Shown: one piece after another, positions 45,623 to 55,305 of the stretch
Layout of the letters: each line of letters begins with the position of its first letter
Numbering within the stretch: the first letter of the stretch is position 1
Origin: Niveibacterium microcysteis
GTDB taxonomy: Bacteria; Pseudomonadota; Gammaproteobacteria; Burkholderiales; Rhodocyclaceae
Length of the DNA stretch: 64,000 nucleotides
NCBI RefSeq assembly: GCF_017161445.1
Contig: NZ_CP071060.1
Location: 2,914,001-2,978,000, forward strand
Direction of reading: 5' to 3'
The notes under the pieces: generated by a model
Told to the model about the DNA's origin: nothing
The model's input: only the letters and a program-made list of their open reading frames with translations
Database searches by the model: none
Made by a program: the position numbers and the translations under genes

Positions 45623-46888
45623 TCAGTTGGAGCCGGAAACCTTCGGCTGGTCAGCGTAGATGAGAATCGGCTGTCCGGTACCTTCGATCGTGCTGTCGTC
45701 GACGACGACCTTGGACACGTTTTCCATACCGGGCAGCTCGTACATGATGTCGAGCAGCGTCGCTTCGATGATCGAGCGAAGCCCACGCGCACCCGTCTTG
45801 CGCTTGAGTGCCTTGCGTGCAATCGCTTGCAGCGCGGTCGGCCGCACTTCCAGTTCGACGCCTTCCATCGAGAACAGCTTCTGGTATTGCTTGACGAGTG
45901 CGTTCTTTGGCTCGACCAGAATCTGGATCAGGGCAGCTTCATCGAGTTCCTGCAAGGTCGCGACGACCGGCAGGCGACCGATGAATTCCGGGATCAGACC
46001 GTACTTGATCAGATCCTCTGGCTCGACTGCACGCAATGCCTCACCGACGTTGCGGGAGTCCCGGCTCTTCACGGAAGCGCCAAAGCCGATACCCACCGTT
46101 TCGGAGCGATTGCGGATGACTTTTTCCAACCCGTCGAACGCGCCGCCACAGATGAACAGGATGTTCGTCGTATCGACCTGTACGAAATCCTGGTTCGGAT
46201 GCTTGCGCCCGCCCTGCGGCGGCACAGCAGCAACCGTACCTTCGATCAGTTTCAGCAGCGCCTGCTGCACGCCCTCGCCCGACACATCGCGCGTGATCGA
46301 CGGGTTGTCCGCCTTACGCGAAATCTTGTCGATTTCGTCGATGTAGACGATGCCCTGCTGCGCCTTCTCGACGTCGTAGTCGCACTTCTGCAGCAGCTTC
46401 TGGATGATGTTCTCGACGTCTTCGCCAACGTAACCGGCCTCGGTCAGCGTGGTCGCGTCGGCCATCACGAACGGCACGTTCAGCAGACGTGCCAGGGTTT
46501 GGGCAAGCAGAGTCTTGCCGGAGCCGGTCGGGCCGATCAGCAGGATATTGCTCTTCGAGATTTCGACATCATCGCTGCGCGACTGGTGGCGCAGGCGCTT
46601 GTAGTGGTTGTAAACGGCAACAGAAAGAATCCGCTTTGCGGGATCCTGCCCGATCACATACTGGTCGAGAATCGCACCGATCTCTTTCGGGGTCGGCAAG
46701 TCCGCACGATCGGCCTTGGCCGTGGCATCACCGCCGACTTCATCACGAATGATGTCGTTGCACAGCTCGATGCACTCGTCGCAGATGAACACCGACGGGC
46801 CCGCAATCAGCTTGCGGACCTCGTGCTGGCTCTTGCCGCAGAACGAGCAATACAGCAGCTTTTCAGCGCCGGTCTTTTTTTCAGCCAT
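45623..46888 (-). CDS. clpX: ClpXP unfoldase subunit ClpX
   Basis: A 421-residue AAA+ unfoldase of ClpXP. It has an N-terminal zinc-binding domain ([11 protein letters not shown] and CDECIELC), Walker [16 protein letters not shown], Walker [11 protein letters not shown], and the IGF loop for ClpP docking (GIGFGA). Twenty-eight nt separate it from clpP upstream, giving the standard tig-clpP-clpX-lon order. Confidence 0.97.
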   Translation of the reverse strand: MAEKKTGAEKLLYCSFCGKSQHEVRKLIAGPSVFICDECIELCNDIIRDEVGGDATAKADRADLPTPKEIGAILDQYVIGQDPAKRILSVAVYNHYKRLRHQSRSDDVEISKSNILLIGPTGSGKTLLAQTLARLLNVPFVMADATTLTEAGYVGEDVENIIQKLLQKCDYDVEKAQQGIVYIDEIDKISRKADNPSITRDVSGEGVQQALLKLIEGTVAAVPPQGGRKHPNQDFVQVDTTNILFICGGAFDGLEKVIRNRSETVGIGFGASVKSRDSRNVGEALRAVEPEDLIKYGLIPEFIGRLPVVATLQELDEAALIQILVEPKNALVKQYQKLFSMEGVELEVRPTALQAIARKALKRKTGARGLRSIIEATLLDIMYELPGMENVSKVVVDDSTIEGTGQPILIYADQPKVSGSN

Positions 46889-46916
46889 GCTCGCGTCTCG
46901 CTAAATTACGTCTTCT

Positions 46917-47567
46917 TTACTCGCCGACCTGAACCCGGCTCGACAACACCTTGTCGACCAAGCCGTAGGTCACGGCGTCCTCGGCCGACATGAAATTGTC
47001 GCGATCGGTGTCACGCTCGATCTGCTCGACCGTCTGCCCGGTGTTACGAGCCAGAATGTCATTGAGCTTGGCACGCAGCGAGAGAATCTCGCGCGCGTGG
47101 ATTTCGATATCGGACGCCTGCCCCTGGAAACCACCCAGCGGCTGATGAATCATGATGCGCGAGTTGGGCAGCGAGATCCGCTTGCCCTTCGCACCGGCAG
47201 CCAGCAGGAACGCGCCCATGCTTGCCGCCTGCCCGACGCACAGCGTACTGACGTCGGGCTTGATGAACTGCATGGTGTCGAAAATCGCCATGCCGGCCGT
47301 AACCGACCCCCCGGGGGAGTTGATGTAGAAGTAGATATCCTTGTCCGGATTGTCTGCCTCAAGGAACAGCAACTGGGCGACCACCAGATTGGCGGTCGCG
47401 TCATTGACCGGGCCGACGAGGAAGACGATGCGCTCCTTCAGCAGCCGCGAGTAGATGTCGTAGGCACGCTCGCCACGACCGCTCTGCTCGACGACCATCG
47501 GCACCAGACCAAGACCCTGGGGTTCCCAGTCCGACTGCCACGAAGCGCTGGTTCGGTTACGGTTCAT
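46917..47567 (-). CDS. clpP: ATP-dependent Clp protease proteolytic subunit ClpP
   Basis: A 216-residue serine peptidase that forms the ClpP tetradecamer. The catalytic Ser is in [12 protein letters not shown], the His in [11 protein letters not shown] and the Asp in [11 protein letters not shown] short N-terminal extension before VPMVVEQ is typical. It starts 13 nt after tig and probably shares its transcript. Confidence 0.97.
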   Translation of the reverse strand: MNRNRTSASWQSDWEPQGLGLVPMVVEQSGRGERAYDIYSRLLKERIVFLVGPVNDATANLVVAQLLFLEADNPDKDIYFYINSPGGSVTAGMAIFDTMQFIKPDVSTLCVGQAASMGAFLLAAGAKGKRISLPNSRIMIHQPLGGFQGQASDIEIHAREILSLRAKLNDILARNTGQTVEQIERDTDRDNFMSAEDAVTYGLVDKVLSSRVQVGE

Positions 47568-47580
47568 ATAGCCCTTCCGC

Positions 47581-48891
47581 TTAGCGGCCGGTGTTGTTGC
47601 CCATCAGTTCGTCGAAAGCAACCGGAGTGTCCGTCGCTTGCGCCGTCTTGAGCACCCACTCGACCACGTTGTCTTCAATCACGATAGCTTCCGCTTGCGC
47701 CAGGCGCTGCGGTTGCGAGTAGTACCACTTCACGACTTCGGCCGGATCCTCGAAGCTCGACGCGTAGTCGTCGACCATCGCGCGGATCTGTTCCGGCTTG
47801 GCGTGGAGTTCATTCTTCTTCACGACTTCAGCGAGCACAAGGCCCAGCTTCACGCGACGCACCGCTTGATCGGCAAACCAGGCCGGTTCAATCGGCATTT
47901 TCGACACATCCATGCCGCGCTGAGCAAAATCCTGACGCGCGTTGTCAGCCAGTTGCGCGCTCTCGGTCTCGACCAGAGCCTTCGGCACATCGACCGGGTT
48001 TGCTTCGAGCAGCAGGTTCATCGCCTGCTCCTTGACGCGCGCCTGGATACGACGACGAACTTCGCGCTCGAGGTTGGCCTTCACTTCTTCACGCATCTTG
48101 GCGACGTCGCCGTCGGCCACACCGAGGGTCTTGGCGAATTCGCCGTCAACTTCCGGCAATTTCGGCGCTTCAACCTTCTTCACGGCAACTTCGAACTGCA
48201 CGGTCTTGCCGGCAAGATCCTGCGCCTGATATTCGGCCGGGAAGGTCAGATCGAAGGTCTTGCTGTCGCCAGCCTTGAGCCCCTTAACCTGCGACTCGAA
48301 ATCGGCGAGCATGTTCCCGGCGCCGATCACGAACGGGAAATCTTCGGCGGTGCCGCCCTGGAACGGCTCGCCGTCCTTCTTGCCGACGAAGTCGACGGTC
48401 ACGCGATCGCCCTCTTCGGCGGCGCGATCGGCTGCCTCGAAGGTCGTGCGCTGTTTGCGCAGGATCTCGATCGTGCGATCGACTTCAGCCTCGCCGACGG
48501 TCAGGACCGGGCGCTCGATCGACTTGCCGCTGATGTCGGCCAGTGCGATTTCCGGATACACCTCGAAGGTCGCCGAGAACTCAAGCACTTCGGCCGCATT
48601 GCCCGGCTTCGCTTCGATGCGCGGATAGCCTGCAACGCGCAGGTTCTGCTCGCGCACCTTCTCGCCGAACGCCTTTTCAACCGCGGCGCCGATCGCCTCG
48701 GAGCGCGCCTGCGGACCATACGTCTGCGAGACGATCTTGAACGGCACCTTGCCCGGACGGAAACCGGGCATCTTGACAGTGCGGGAGAGCTTCTTCAGGC
48801 GCGCTTCGACTTCGCGTTCGACGTCGGCGACAGTCACGGACATGTCGATGCGGCGCTCGAGTGCGCCAAGCGTCACTTCGTTGGTCTGCAT
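47581..48891 (-). CDS. tig: Trigger factor
   Basis: A 436-residue ribosome-associated chaperone. The N-terminal ribosome-binding domain holds the signature [12 protein letters not shown]. An FKBP-type prolyl-isomerase domain occupies about residues 150-245 ([20 protein letters not shown]), and a helical C-terminal chaperone arm follows. It begins the tig-clpP-clpX unit. Its promoter must lie in the 448-bp gap to prkA; no clear hexamers are seen. Confidence 0.97.
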   Translation of the reverse strand: MQTNEVTLGALERRIDMSVTVADVEREVEARLKKLSRTVKMPGFRPGKVPFKIVSQTYGPQARSEAIGAAVEKAFGEKVREQNLRVAGYPRIEAKPGNAAEVLEFSATFEVYPEIALADISGKSIERPVLTVGEAEVDRTIEILRKQRTTFEAADRAAEEGDRVTVDFVGKKDGEPFQGGTAEDFPFVIGAGNMLADFESQVKGLKAGDSKTFDLTFPAEYQAQDLAGKTVQFEVAVKKVEAPKLPEVDGEFAKTLGVADGDVAKMREEVKANLEREVRRRIQARVKEQAMNLLLEANPVDVPKALVETESAQLADNARQDFAQRGMDVSKMPIEPAWFADQAVRRVKLGLVLAEVVKKNELHAKPEQIRAMVDDYASSFEDPAEVVKWYYSQPQRLAQAEAIVIEDNVVEWVLKTAQATDTPVAFDELMGNNTGR

Positions 48892-49339
48892 TCAGTTGAT
48901 TCCTTGGATGACGACAGAAGGGCGCCCCGCCACCTATCCGTGGCGTCGCCGGTACGGCGAGACACAGGAGGACAGAGAGCCCGCCAGTAATTTTCGGTGG
49001 TTCTCGAAACCTTTAATGCTACCACAGCACGCCGGCTCGACCCGCACCATCCCTACAGGGCCAACGCGCATGGCCAAGCCATTGTTTTCAATGGAGAACT
49101 GCGGGCCCCGCAGGACCGCCACCGAAACGCGTCCGGACAACGCACTGGCAACATCGCCACACACCGTCGCAAAAACCGGCTGGCAGATTATTGTTAAGGG
49201 AACCAGACTCAATGAACGCCTGTCCTCGCACAGGGGCGTTTTGCGATCACCTCAACTTTTCCGGCAGCAAAACCGTTATTGCAACTCATGTGCGGCGCCA
49301 GTCCGATCCCATCGGACGGCATGAGGAGGAGGTTCGGTC
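48892..49339. other. Divergent intergenic region between tig and prkA
   Basis: 448 bp without a convincing gene. A 92-codon minus-strand frame (48934-49212) has no recognisable domain or ribosome site. It holds an imperfect hairpin AACGCC...GGCGTT at 49215-49240 followed by TTTT on the plus strand, which could end a short plus-strand RNA. A small stem-loop just before the prkA ribosome site is listed separately. Promoters of both operons should be here. Confidence 0.6.
49301..49317 (+). promoter_or_regulatory. Stem-loop in the prkA leader
   Basis: GTCCGAT-CCC-ATCGGAC is a perfect 7-bp stem with a 3-nt loop, 5 nt before the GAGGAGGAGG ribosome site of prkA. It could stabilise the message or modulate translation. 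Confidence 0.5.
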
Positions 49340-51262
49340 ATGAGCATCTTCGCAAGCTACCAGGCCCGATTCGACGCCACGAAGGAAGAGGAACTCTCGA
49401 TCCAGGAGTACCTCGAACTTTGCCGGTCCGACCCACTCGCTTACGCCACCGCGGCCGAACGCATGCTGATGGCGATTGGCGAGCCAGAGATGCTCGATAC
49501 GCGGCTCGACCCGCGGATGTCGCGGATCTTCTCCAACAAGGTCATCAAGATCTACCCGGCCTTCCGCGAGTTCTACGGCATGGAAGAGGCGATCGAGAAC
49601 ATCGTCTCCTACTTCCGGCACGCGGCGCAGGGCCTCGAAGAGAAGAAGCAGATTCTCTACCTGCTCGGGCCGGTGGGTGGTGGAAAGTCATCGCTGGCCG
49701 AACGGCTGAAGACCCTGATCGAGAAGATGCCCTTCTATGCCATCAAGGGTTCGCCGGTGCACGAATCGCCGTTGGGGCTCTTCGATCTCAAGGAGGATGG
49801 GCGGATCCTGCAGGACGACTACGGCATCCCTGCCCGCTACCTCAACACGATCATGTCGCCATGGGCGGTCAAGCGCCTGCATGAATTCAACGGCGACATC
49901 ACGAAGTTCCGCGTCGTGAAGCTGCGCCCGTCCGCGCTGCACCAGACTGCGGTGGCCAAGACGGAGCCGGGCGACGAGAACAACCAGGACATTTCTTCGC
50001 TGGTTGGCAAGGTCGACATCCGCATGCTCGACCGCTATTCGCAGAGCGACCCGGATGCCTACTCGTATTCGGGCGGCCTGTGCCTCGCGAACCGTGGTCT
50101 CCTTGAATTCGTCGAAATGTTCAAGGCGCCGATCAAGGTGCTGCACCCGCTGCTGACCGCCACGCAAGAAGGCAACTACAAGGGAACGGAAGGATTCGGC
50201 GCGATTCCCTTCGACGGCATCATCCTCGCGCACTCGAACGAATCCGAATGGATCCAGTTCCGCAACAACCGCAACAACGAAGCCTTCCTCGACCGCATCT
50301 ACACGGTGAAGGTGCCCTACTGCCTGCGGGTGTCGGAAGAGATCCGGATCTACGAGAAGCTGTTGCAGAACAGCTCGCTGTCGGCCGCGCCCTGCGCACC
50401 GGACACGCTGAAGATGCTCGCCCAGTTCGTTGCGCTGTCGCGCCTGAAAGAGCCGGAGAACTCCAGCATCTATTCGAAGATGCGTGTGTATGACGGCGAG
50501 AACCTGAAGGACACCGACCCGAAGGCCAAGTCGTATCAGGAGTACCGCGACTATGCTGGCGTGGATGAGGGGATGGCCGGGCTCTCGACCCGCTTCGCTT
50601 TCAAAGTACTGTCGCGGGTGTTCAACTTCGACCACCGCGAAGTCGCGGCGAATCCGGTGCATCTGATGTACGTGCTGGAACAACAGATCGAGCAGGAGCA
50701 GTTCCCGCCCGAGGTCGAGCAGCGCTACAACGCCTTTATCAAGGAGTTTCTAGCGCCCCGCTACGCCGAGTTCATCGGCAAGGAAATCCAGACCGCCTAC
50801 CTCGAGAGTTACTCGGAGTATGGGCAGAACATCTTTGATCGCTATGTGATCTATGCGGACTTCTGGATCCAGGATCAGGAGTACCGCGATCCGAACACCG
50901 GAGAGATCTTCGATCGGTCTGCGCTCAACGATGAGTTGGAGAAGATCGAGAAGCCGGCTGGCATCAGCAATCCGAAGGACTTCCGCAACGAGGTGGTGAA
51001 CTTCGTGCTGCGGGCGCGCGCCAAGAACAATGGCAAGAACCCGAGCTGGACGTCGTACGAGAAGCTGCGTGCCGTGATCGAGAAGAAGATGTTCTCGAAC
51101 ACCGAGGATTTGCTGCCAGTGATTTCCTTCACGCCCAAGGGCAGCCAGGAGGAGCAGAAGAAGCACCAGGACTTCGTCAATCGCATGATCACCAAGGGTT
51201 ACACCGAGAACCAGGTACGGCTGCTGTGCGACTGGTACTTGCGCGTTCGCAAGTCTTCCTGA
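49340..51262 (+). CDS. prkA: Serine protein kinase PrkA
   Basis: A 640-residue PrkA (YeaG) AAA+-type kinase linked to nutrient stress. The P-loop is LGPVGGGKSSLAERL (about residue 112), followed by the PrkA domain, and the C-terminal kinase-like region includes GKNPSWTSYEKLRAVIEKKM. A very strong ribosome site precedes ATG 49340. It is first in prkA-yeaH-spoVR, the arrangement controlled by sigma-S in enterics; no regulator is seen here. Confidence 0.95.
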   Translation: MSIFASYQARFDATKEEELSIQEYLELCRSDPLAYATAAERMLMAIGEPEMLDTRLDPRMSRIFSNKVIKIYPAFREFYGMEEAIENIVSYFRHAAQGLEEKKQILYLLGPVGGGKSSLAERLKTLIEKMPFYAIKGSPVHESPLGLFDLKEDGRILQDDYGIPARYLNTIMSPWAVKRLHEFNGDITKFRVVKLRPSALHQTAVAKTEPGDENNQDISSLVGKVDIRMLDRYSQSDPDAYSYSGGLCLANRGLLEFVEMFKAPIKVLHPLLTATQEGNYKGTEGFGAIPFDGIILAHSNESEWIQFRNNRNNEAFLDRIYTVKVPYCLRVSEEIRIYEKLLQNSSLSAAPCAPDTLKMLAQFVALSRLKEPENSSIYSKMRVYDGENLKDTDPKAKSYQEYRDYAGVDEGMAGLSTRFAFKVLSRVFNFDHREVAANPVHLMYVLEQQIEQEQFPPEVEQRYNAFIKEFLAPRYAEFIGKEIQTAYLESYSEYGQNIFDRYVIYADFWIQDQEYRDPNTGEIFDRSALNDELEKIEKPAGISNPKDFRNEVVNFVLRARAKNNGKNPSWTSYEKLRAVIEKKMFSNTEDLLPVISFTPKGSQEEQKKHQDFVNRMITKGYTENQVRLLCDWYLRVRKSS

Positions 51263-51319
51263 TCGCCACGTCTTTCTGAACGGTTGCGCCGGCCATCAGC
51301 CGGCGCGGGGATGCCCACG

Positions 51320-52585
51320 ATGGTCCGTATCATCGACAGGCGGTTCGACAGCAAGAACAAAAGCGCGGTCAATCGCCAGCGCTTCTTTCGGCGCTTCAAG
51401 CAGCAGATACGCAAGGCGGTAGCCGACGCGATCGATGGCCGCTCGATCCGCGACGTCGACAACGGCGAAAGCGTGTCGATCCCAACCAAGGACATCTCCG
51501 AGCCGCAGTTCGGCTTGGGGCGTGGAGGCGAATGGGAGACGGTCTTCTCGGGCAACGACCAGTTCGCCGCTGGTGACGAGGTGGATCGCCCCATCGGTGG
51601 AGCCGGCGGCTCCGGCAAGGGCAAGGCGAGCAACGAGGGAGAAGGCGAGGACGACTTCGTCTTCCAGCTCTCACGCGAGGAGTTCCTCGATGTCTTCTTC
51701 GACGATCTCGCGCTGCCGAATCTGGTGAAGACGCAGCTGGCGGCGATTCCTGAATACAAGCTCCAGCGGGCTGGTTTTACATCCAGCGGTACGCCAGCCA
51801 ATATCAACATCGTGCGTTCCTTGCGCGGTGCGCTGGGGCGCAGGTTGGCGCTCGGCTCGCCCTACTCCACGCAACTCCGCGAAGCGCTCGGCAAACTCGA
51901 CACCCTTCGCAAGACGCGTCCAGACACCGACCCGGAGGTCGAGGCTTTACTGGAAGAAATCGCCACGCTGCGAGCGAAGATCGAGGGCATTCCCTTCATC
52001 GACAAAGTCGACCTTCGCTACAACAACCGCATCCGCGTGCCCAAGCCTTCCACGCGCGCGGTGATGTTCTGCGTCATGGATGTTTCCGGCTCGATGGACG
52101 AGGAGAAGAAAGCGACGGCCAAGCGCTTCTTCATGCTCCTTTACCTGTTCCTGACGCGGAACTACGAAAAGATCGAAGTGGTGTTCATTCGCCACCACAC
52201 GGTGGCAAAGGAAGTCGACGAAGAGGATTTCTTCCACTCGCGCGAGTCTGGCGGCACCGTGGTGTCGAGCGCATTGGAGTTGATGAAGGACATCATCCAG
52301 GAACGCTACGCCACCAACCTGTGGAATATCTACGGCGCCCAGGCATCGGACGGCGACAACTGGGAAAACGACTCGCCGCGCTGCCGCGAGTTGCTGGCGG
52401 ACAACATCCTTCCCTTCGTGCAGCACTTCGCCTACATCGAGATCACGCCGGGCGAGCCGCAGAACCTTTGGCGGGAGTACGAAAAGCTGCAAGGCGGCCA
52501 CAGCAACTTTGCGATGCAGCGCATCGAGGCACTGGCCAACATCTACCCGGTCTTTCGCGAACTCTTCAAGAAGAGCAGCGTATGA
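51320..52585 (+). CDS. YeaH/YhbH family protein (DUF444)
   Basis: A 421-residue DUF444 protein with a von Willebrand A-like domain. The MIDAS-type motif is MDVSGSMDEEKK (about residues 253-264). The N-terminus MVRIIDRRFDSKNKSAVNRQ aligns with E. coli YeaH, supporting ATG 51320 over 51311. A Gly/Ser/Glu-rich linker lies at about 85-115. It works with PrkA and SpoVR in an unresolved stress pathway. Its stop overlaps spoVR by 4 nt. Confidence 0.93.
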   Translation: MVRIIDRRFDSKNKSAVNRQRFFRRFKQQIRKAVADAIDGRSIRDVDNGESVSIPTKDISEPQFGLGRGGEWETVFSGNDQFAAGDEVDRPIGGAGGSGKGKASNEGEGEDDFVFQLSREEFLDVFFDDLALPNLVKTQLAAIPEYKLQRAGFTSSGTPANINIVRSLRGALGRRLALGSPYSTQLREALGKLDTLRKTRPDTDPEVEALLEEIATLRAKIEGIPFIDKVDLRYNNRIRVPKPSTRAVMFCVMDVSGSMDEEKKATAKRFFMLLYLFLTRNYEKIEVVFIRHHTVAKEVDEEDFFHSRESGGTVVSSALELMKDIIQERYATNLWNIYGAQASDGDNWENDSPRCRELLADNILPFVQHFAYIEITPGEPQNLWREYEKLQGGHSNFAMQRIEALANIYPVFRELFKKSSV

Positions 52586-54108
52586 AAAAACGCCGCAACA
52601 AACCGCTACCCGCCCCGGCGGAATGGAGTTTCGAGCTGATCGACGCGTACCACCGCGAGATCGCTCGCGTTGCCGAAATGCACGGTCTGGACACCTATCC
52701 CAACCAGATCGAGGTGATCACATCCGAGCAGATGATGGATGCCTACGCCTCGGTCGGCATGCCGGTGAACTATCACCACTGGAGTTTCGGCAAGCATTTC
52801 CTGTCCACCGAGAAAGGCTACCGGCGCGGGCAGATGGGGCTCGCCTACGAGATCGTGATCAATTCGAACCCCTGCATCGCCTACCTCATGGAAGAAAACA
52901 CCATGACGATGCAGGCGCTGGTGATCGCTCACGCCGCCTACGGCCACAACTCCTTCTTCAAGGGCAACTACCTGTTCCGCACCTGGACGAATGCCGACGC
53001 GATCATCGACTACCTGGTGTTCGCACGCAGCTACATCACGCAGTGCGAGGAGCGCTACGGAGAGGAAGAGGTCGAGCTGCTGCTGGACTCTTGCCACGCC
53101 CTGATGAACGTGGGTGTAGACCGCTACAAGCGGCCGCCAAAGCTCTCACTGGAAAAAGAGCAACTGCGTCAGCATGAACGCGAGGAGTACCTGCAGAGCC
53201 AGGTCAACGATCTGTGGCGCACCTTGCCCGCACACGAGGTGAAGCCCAGCGAAGTGCAAGCCGTGCGTTTTCCGCCGGAGCCGGAAGAGAACGTGCTGTA
53301 TTTCTTTGAAAAGCACGCTCCGCTGCTCGAACCCTGGCAACGGGAAGTGGTCCGGATCGTGCGCAAGATCGCACAGTACTTCTTCCCGCAACGGCAAACA
53401 CAAGTCATGAACGAGGGGTGGGCGACCTTCTGGCACTACACCCTGCTCAACACGCTTTACGACGAAGGGCTGCTGACCGACTCGTTCATGATGGAGTTCC
53501 TGCACTCGCATACCAACGTGGTGATGCAGCCGCCGTACAACTCGAAATGGTATTCAGGCATCAACCCTTACGCCCTGGGATTCGCGATGTGGAGCGACAT
53601 CCGCCGGATCTGCGAGCACCCCACCGAGGAAGACTACCGCTGGTTCCCGGACATCGCCGGCGGCAACTGGCATGAGGTATTCGACTTCGCGATGCGCAGC
53701 TTCAAGGATGAGAGCTTCATCGCGCAGTTCCTGTCGCCGAAATTGATTCGCGATTTCAAGCTGTTCGCCGTACTCGACGACGATCGCAACCAGAAGCTAC
53801 ATGTCACGGCGATCCACGACGAGGCCGGCTATCGCGCGATCCGCGAGAAGTTATCGGACCAGTACAACATCGGCAGCCGCGAACCCAGCATCCAGGTTTG
53901 GAACGTCGATCTGCGTGGCGATCGGTCGCTGACACTGCGCCACCACGCCTACCATCGCCGACCAATTGGTGAAGGGATGGACGAAGTGCTGCGACACGTC
54001 GCGCGGCTATGGGGATTTAACGTACGGCTTGAGACCCAGCACGAAGACGGCCGCGTCGAAACCCTGCGCGAGATGCGCTTCGAGCGGCGCCAGCCTCGCG
54101 CCGCGTGA
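52582..54108 (+). CDS. SpoVR family protein (YcgB-like)
   Basis: A 508-residue SpoVR homologue. Characteristic blocks are EWSFELIDAYHREIARVA, YPNQIEVITSEQMMDAY, MPVNYHHWSFGK and MNEGWATFWHYTLLN. The ATGA overlap couples it to the DUF444 gene. In enterics the family is a stress-response partner of YeaG/YeaH; its activity is unknown. Its stop is 1 nt from the stop of the convergent beta-helix gene. Confidence 0.94.
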   Translation: MKKRRNKPLPAPAEWSFELIDAYHREIARVAEMHGLDTYPNQIEVITSEQMMDAYASVGMPVNYHHWSFGKHFLSTEKGYRRGQMGLAYEIVINSNPCIAYLMEENTMTMQALVIAHAAYGHNSFFKGNYLFRTWTNADAIIDYLVFARSYITQCEERYGEEEVELLLDSCHALMNVGVDRYKRPPKLSLEKEQLRQHEREEYLQSQVNDLWRTLPAHEVKPSEVQAVRFPPEPEENVLYFFEKHAPLLEPWQREVVRIVRKIAQYFFPQRQTQVMNEGWATFWHYTLLNTLYDEGLLTDSFMMEFLHSHTNVVMQPPYNSKWYSGINPYALGFAMWSDIRRICEHPTEEDYRWFPDIAGGNWHEVFDFAMRSFKDESFIAQFLSPKLIRDFKLFAVLDDDRNQKLHVTAIHDEAGYRAIREKLSDQYNIGSREPSIQVWNVDLRGDRSLTLRHHAYHRRPIGEGMDEVLRHVARLWGFNVRLETQHEDGRVETLREMRFERRQPRAA

Positions 54109-54109
54109 C

Positions 54110-55276
54110 CTAGCCGCCGGGAGACTGAAAGGCGCCAGGCGACCAGCGCTGCGGCGCGACGGGCCGGGTTTGTAGTGGGTGGACGTACTCGGCAACCGGC
54201 GTGAGGTCGACGCCGCCAGACGCCAGACCCGCCTTGGCGGTAGCGCCAAACAGCTTCGAATCGCGGCGCAGGTGGTAGTCGTCACGCTGCGGGCGCACGA
54301 AGTCCGGCCAATCGCCCACGACGTTGCCCTGCCCGGCGCCCGCCGGAAGATCCAGCGAGGCGCCCTGCCCGACCAGAAGGTTATTCACCGCCACGACCGC
54401 AACACCGGCGCGCACATCGAGCATTCTGGCGCCTTGTGGCCGATCGTTCACGATCGTGTTGTGCGACAGGTAGAGCGCGTTCTTGGGCCACTTGAGCCCC
54501 TCTGCACCGAAACTGATGATCTTGCTGTTCTCGGTGGTGCTGGATTGCTCGATCTGGTTGCCCACCACCAGCGCCGTACCGCCGGATGGGAACTCCAGCT
54601 CATAACTCGCGCGGCCACCGATTTCGTCGGTCAGACGGTTGTAGAGAATGCGGTTATCGCGCGCGCGCGACTTGAGCAGATGACCGACCTTGGCGTGGTG
54701 GAAGTAGCTGCCGGTGACTTGCAGGCTGGCAATGGTACCAACGTACAGGTTGTGGCTCTGACCTTCGCCCGAGCCGTTGTAGCCAAACTCGCTGCGCTCG
54801 ATCTCCAGCGACAGGCGCTCGTCGTTGGCAGTGAGGATGCCGTTCTCGTTTTCAAGAAAGCGGCAACCGACCACGGTCAGTTTGCCTGCTTCGTGGCGAA
54901 TCCCTGCACCGTTGCGATCGCGAACCTTGGCGCCGCGGAACTCGAGGTTCTCGATCCGGATGCGGTCGCCACGCACGACGAAGATCGCCTTGTTCTCGGC
55001 CGCGGCCCCCATCGCGATCAACTTCGGCATCGCGCCAAGACCACGAATCGTCAGGTCCTGCTGGGTCCAGACCGCGACATCCGCCTTGTAATCGCCCGAG
55101 GCAATCTCGACGACATCGCCGTCACGCGCAACGCGGGCTGCCTCGGCGATGGTGTGGATACGCTCGGCGGGGCCGACACGCAGGGTGTCCGCCCAGGCAC
55201 TGCAGGTCACCGCGCAGGCGGCAAATACGAGGAGGCGGGAAACGTTCGATGGGCGCATCGGGCTAGCATGCCCCAT
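54110..55276 (-). CDS. Secreted right-handed beta-helix repeat protein
   Basis: A 388-residue exported protein. A signal peptide ends near CSAWADT. Short repeats typical of parallel beta-helices follow (RIRIENLEFRGAKVRDRNGAG, KLTVVGCRFLENENGILTAN, SLQVTGSYFHHAKVGHLLKS). Such folds often bind or cleave polysaccharides, but I see no catalytic motif that fixes activity. ATG 55276 has an AGGGGG site; the in-frame ATG at 55258 does not. It may be independent of the nitrogen cluster upstream, although only 29 nt separate them. Confidence 0.8.
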   Translation of the reverse strand: MGHASPMRPSNVSRLLVFAACAVTCSAWADTLRVGPAERIHTIAEAARVARDGDVVEIASGDYKADVAVWTQQDLTIRGLGAMPKLIAMGAAAENKAIFVVRGDRIRIENLEFRGAKVRDRNGAGIRHEAGKLTVVGCRFLENENGILTANDERLSLEIERSEFGYNGSGEGQSHNLYVGTIASLQVTGSYFHHAKVGHLLKSRARDNRILYNRLTDEIGGRASYELEFPSGGTALVVGNQIEQSSTTENSKIISFGAEGLKWPKNALYLSHNTIVNDRPQGARMLDVRAGVAVVAVNNLLVGQGASLDLPAGAGQGNVVGDWPDFVRPQRDDYHLRRDSKLFGATAKAGLASGGVDLTPVAEYVHPLQTRPVAPQRWSPGAFQSPGG

Positions 55277-55305
55277 GCGCCCCCTGCCGTGAAGTGGAAA
55301 AGTCC

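Noticed and set aside
48934..49212. 92-codon minus-strand frame between tig and prkA
   Set aside because: No ribosome site or domain, and it sits where promoters are needed. It cannot be excluded, but I cannot support it.
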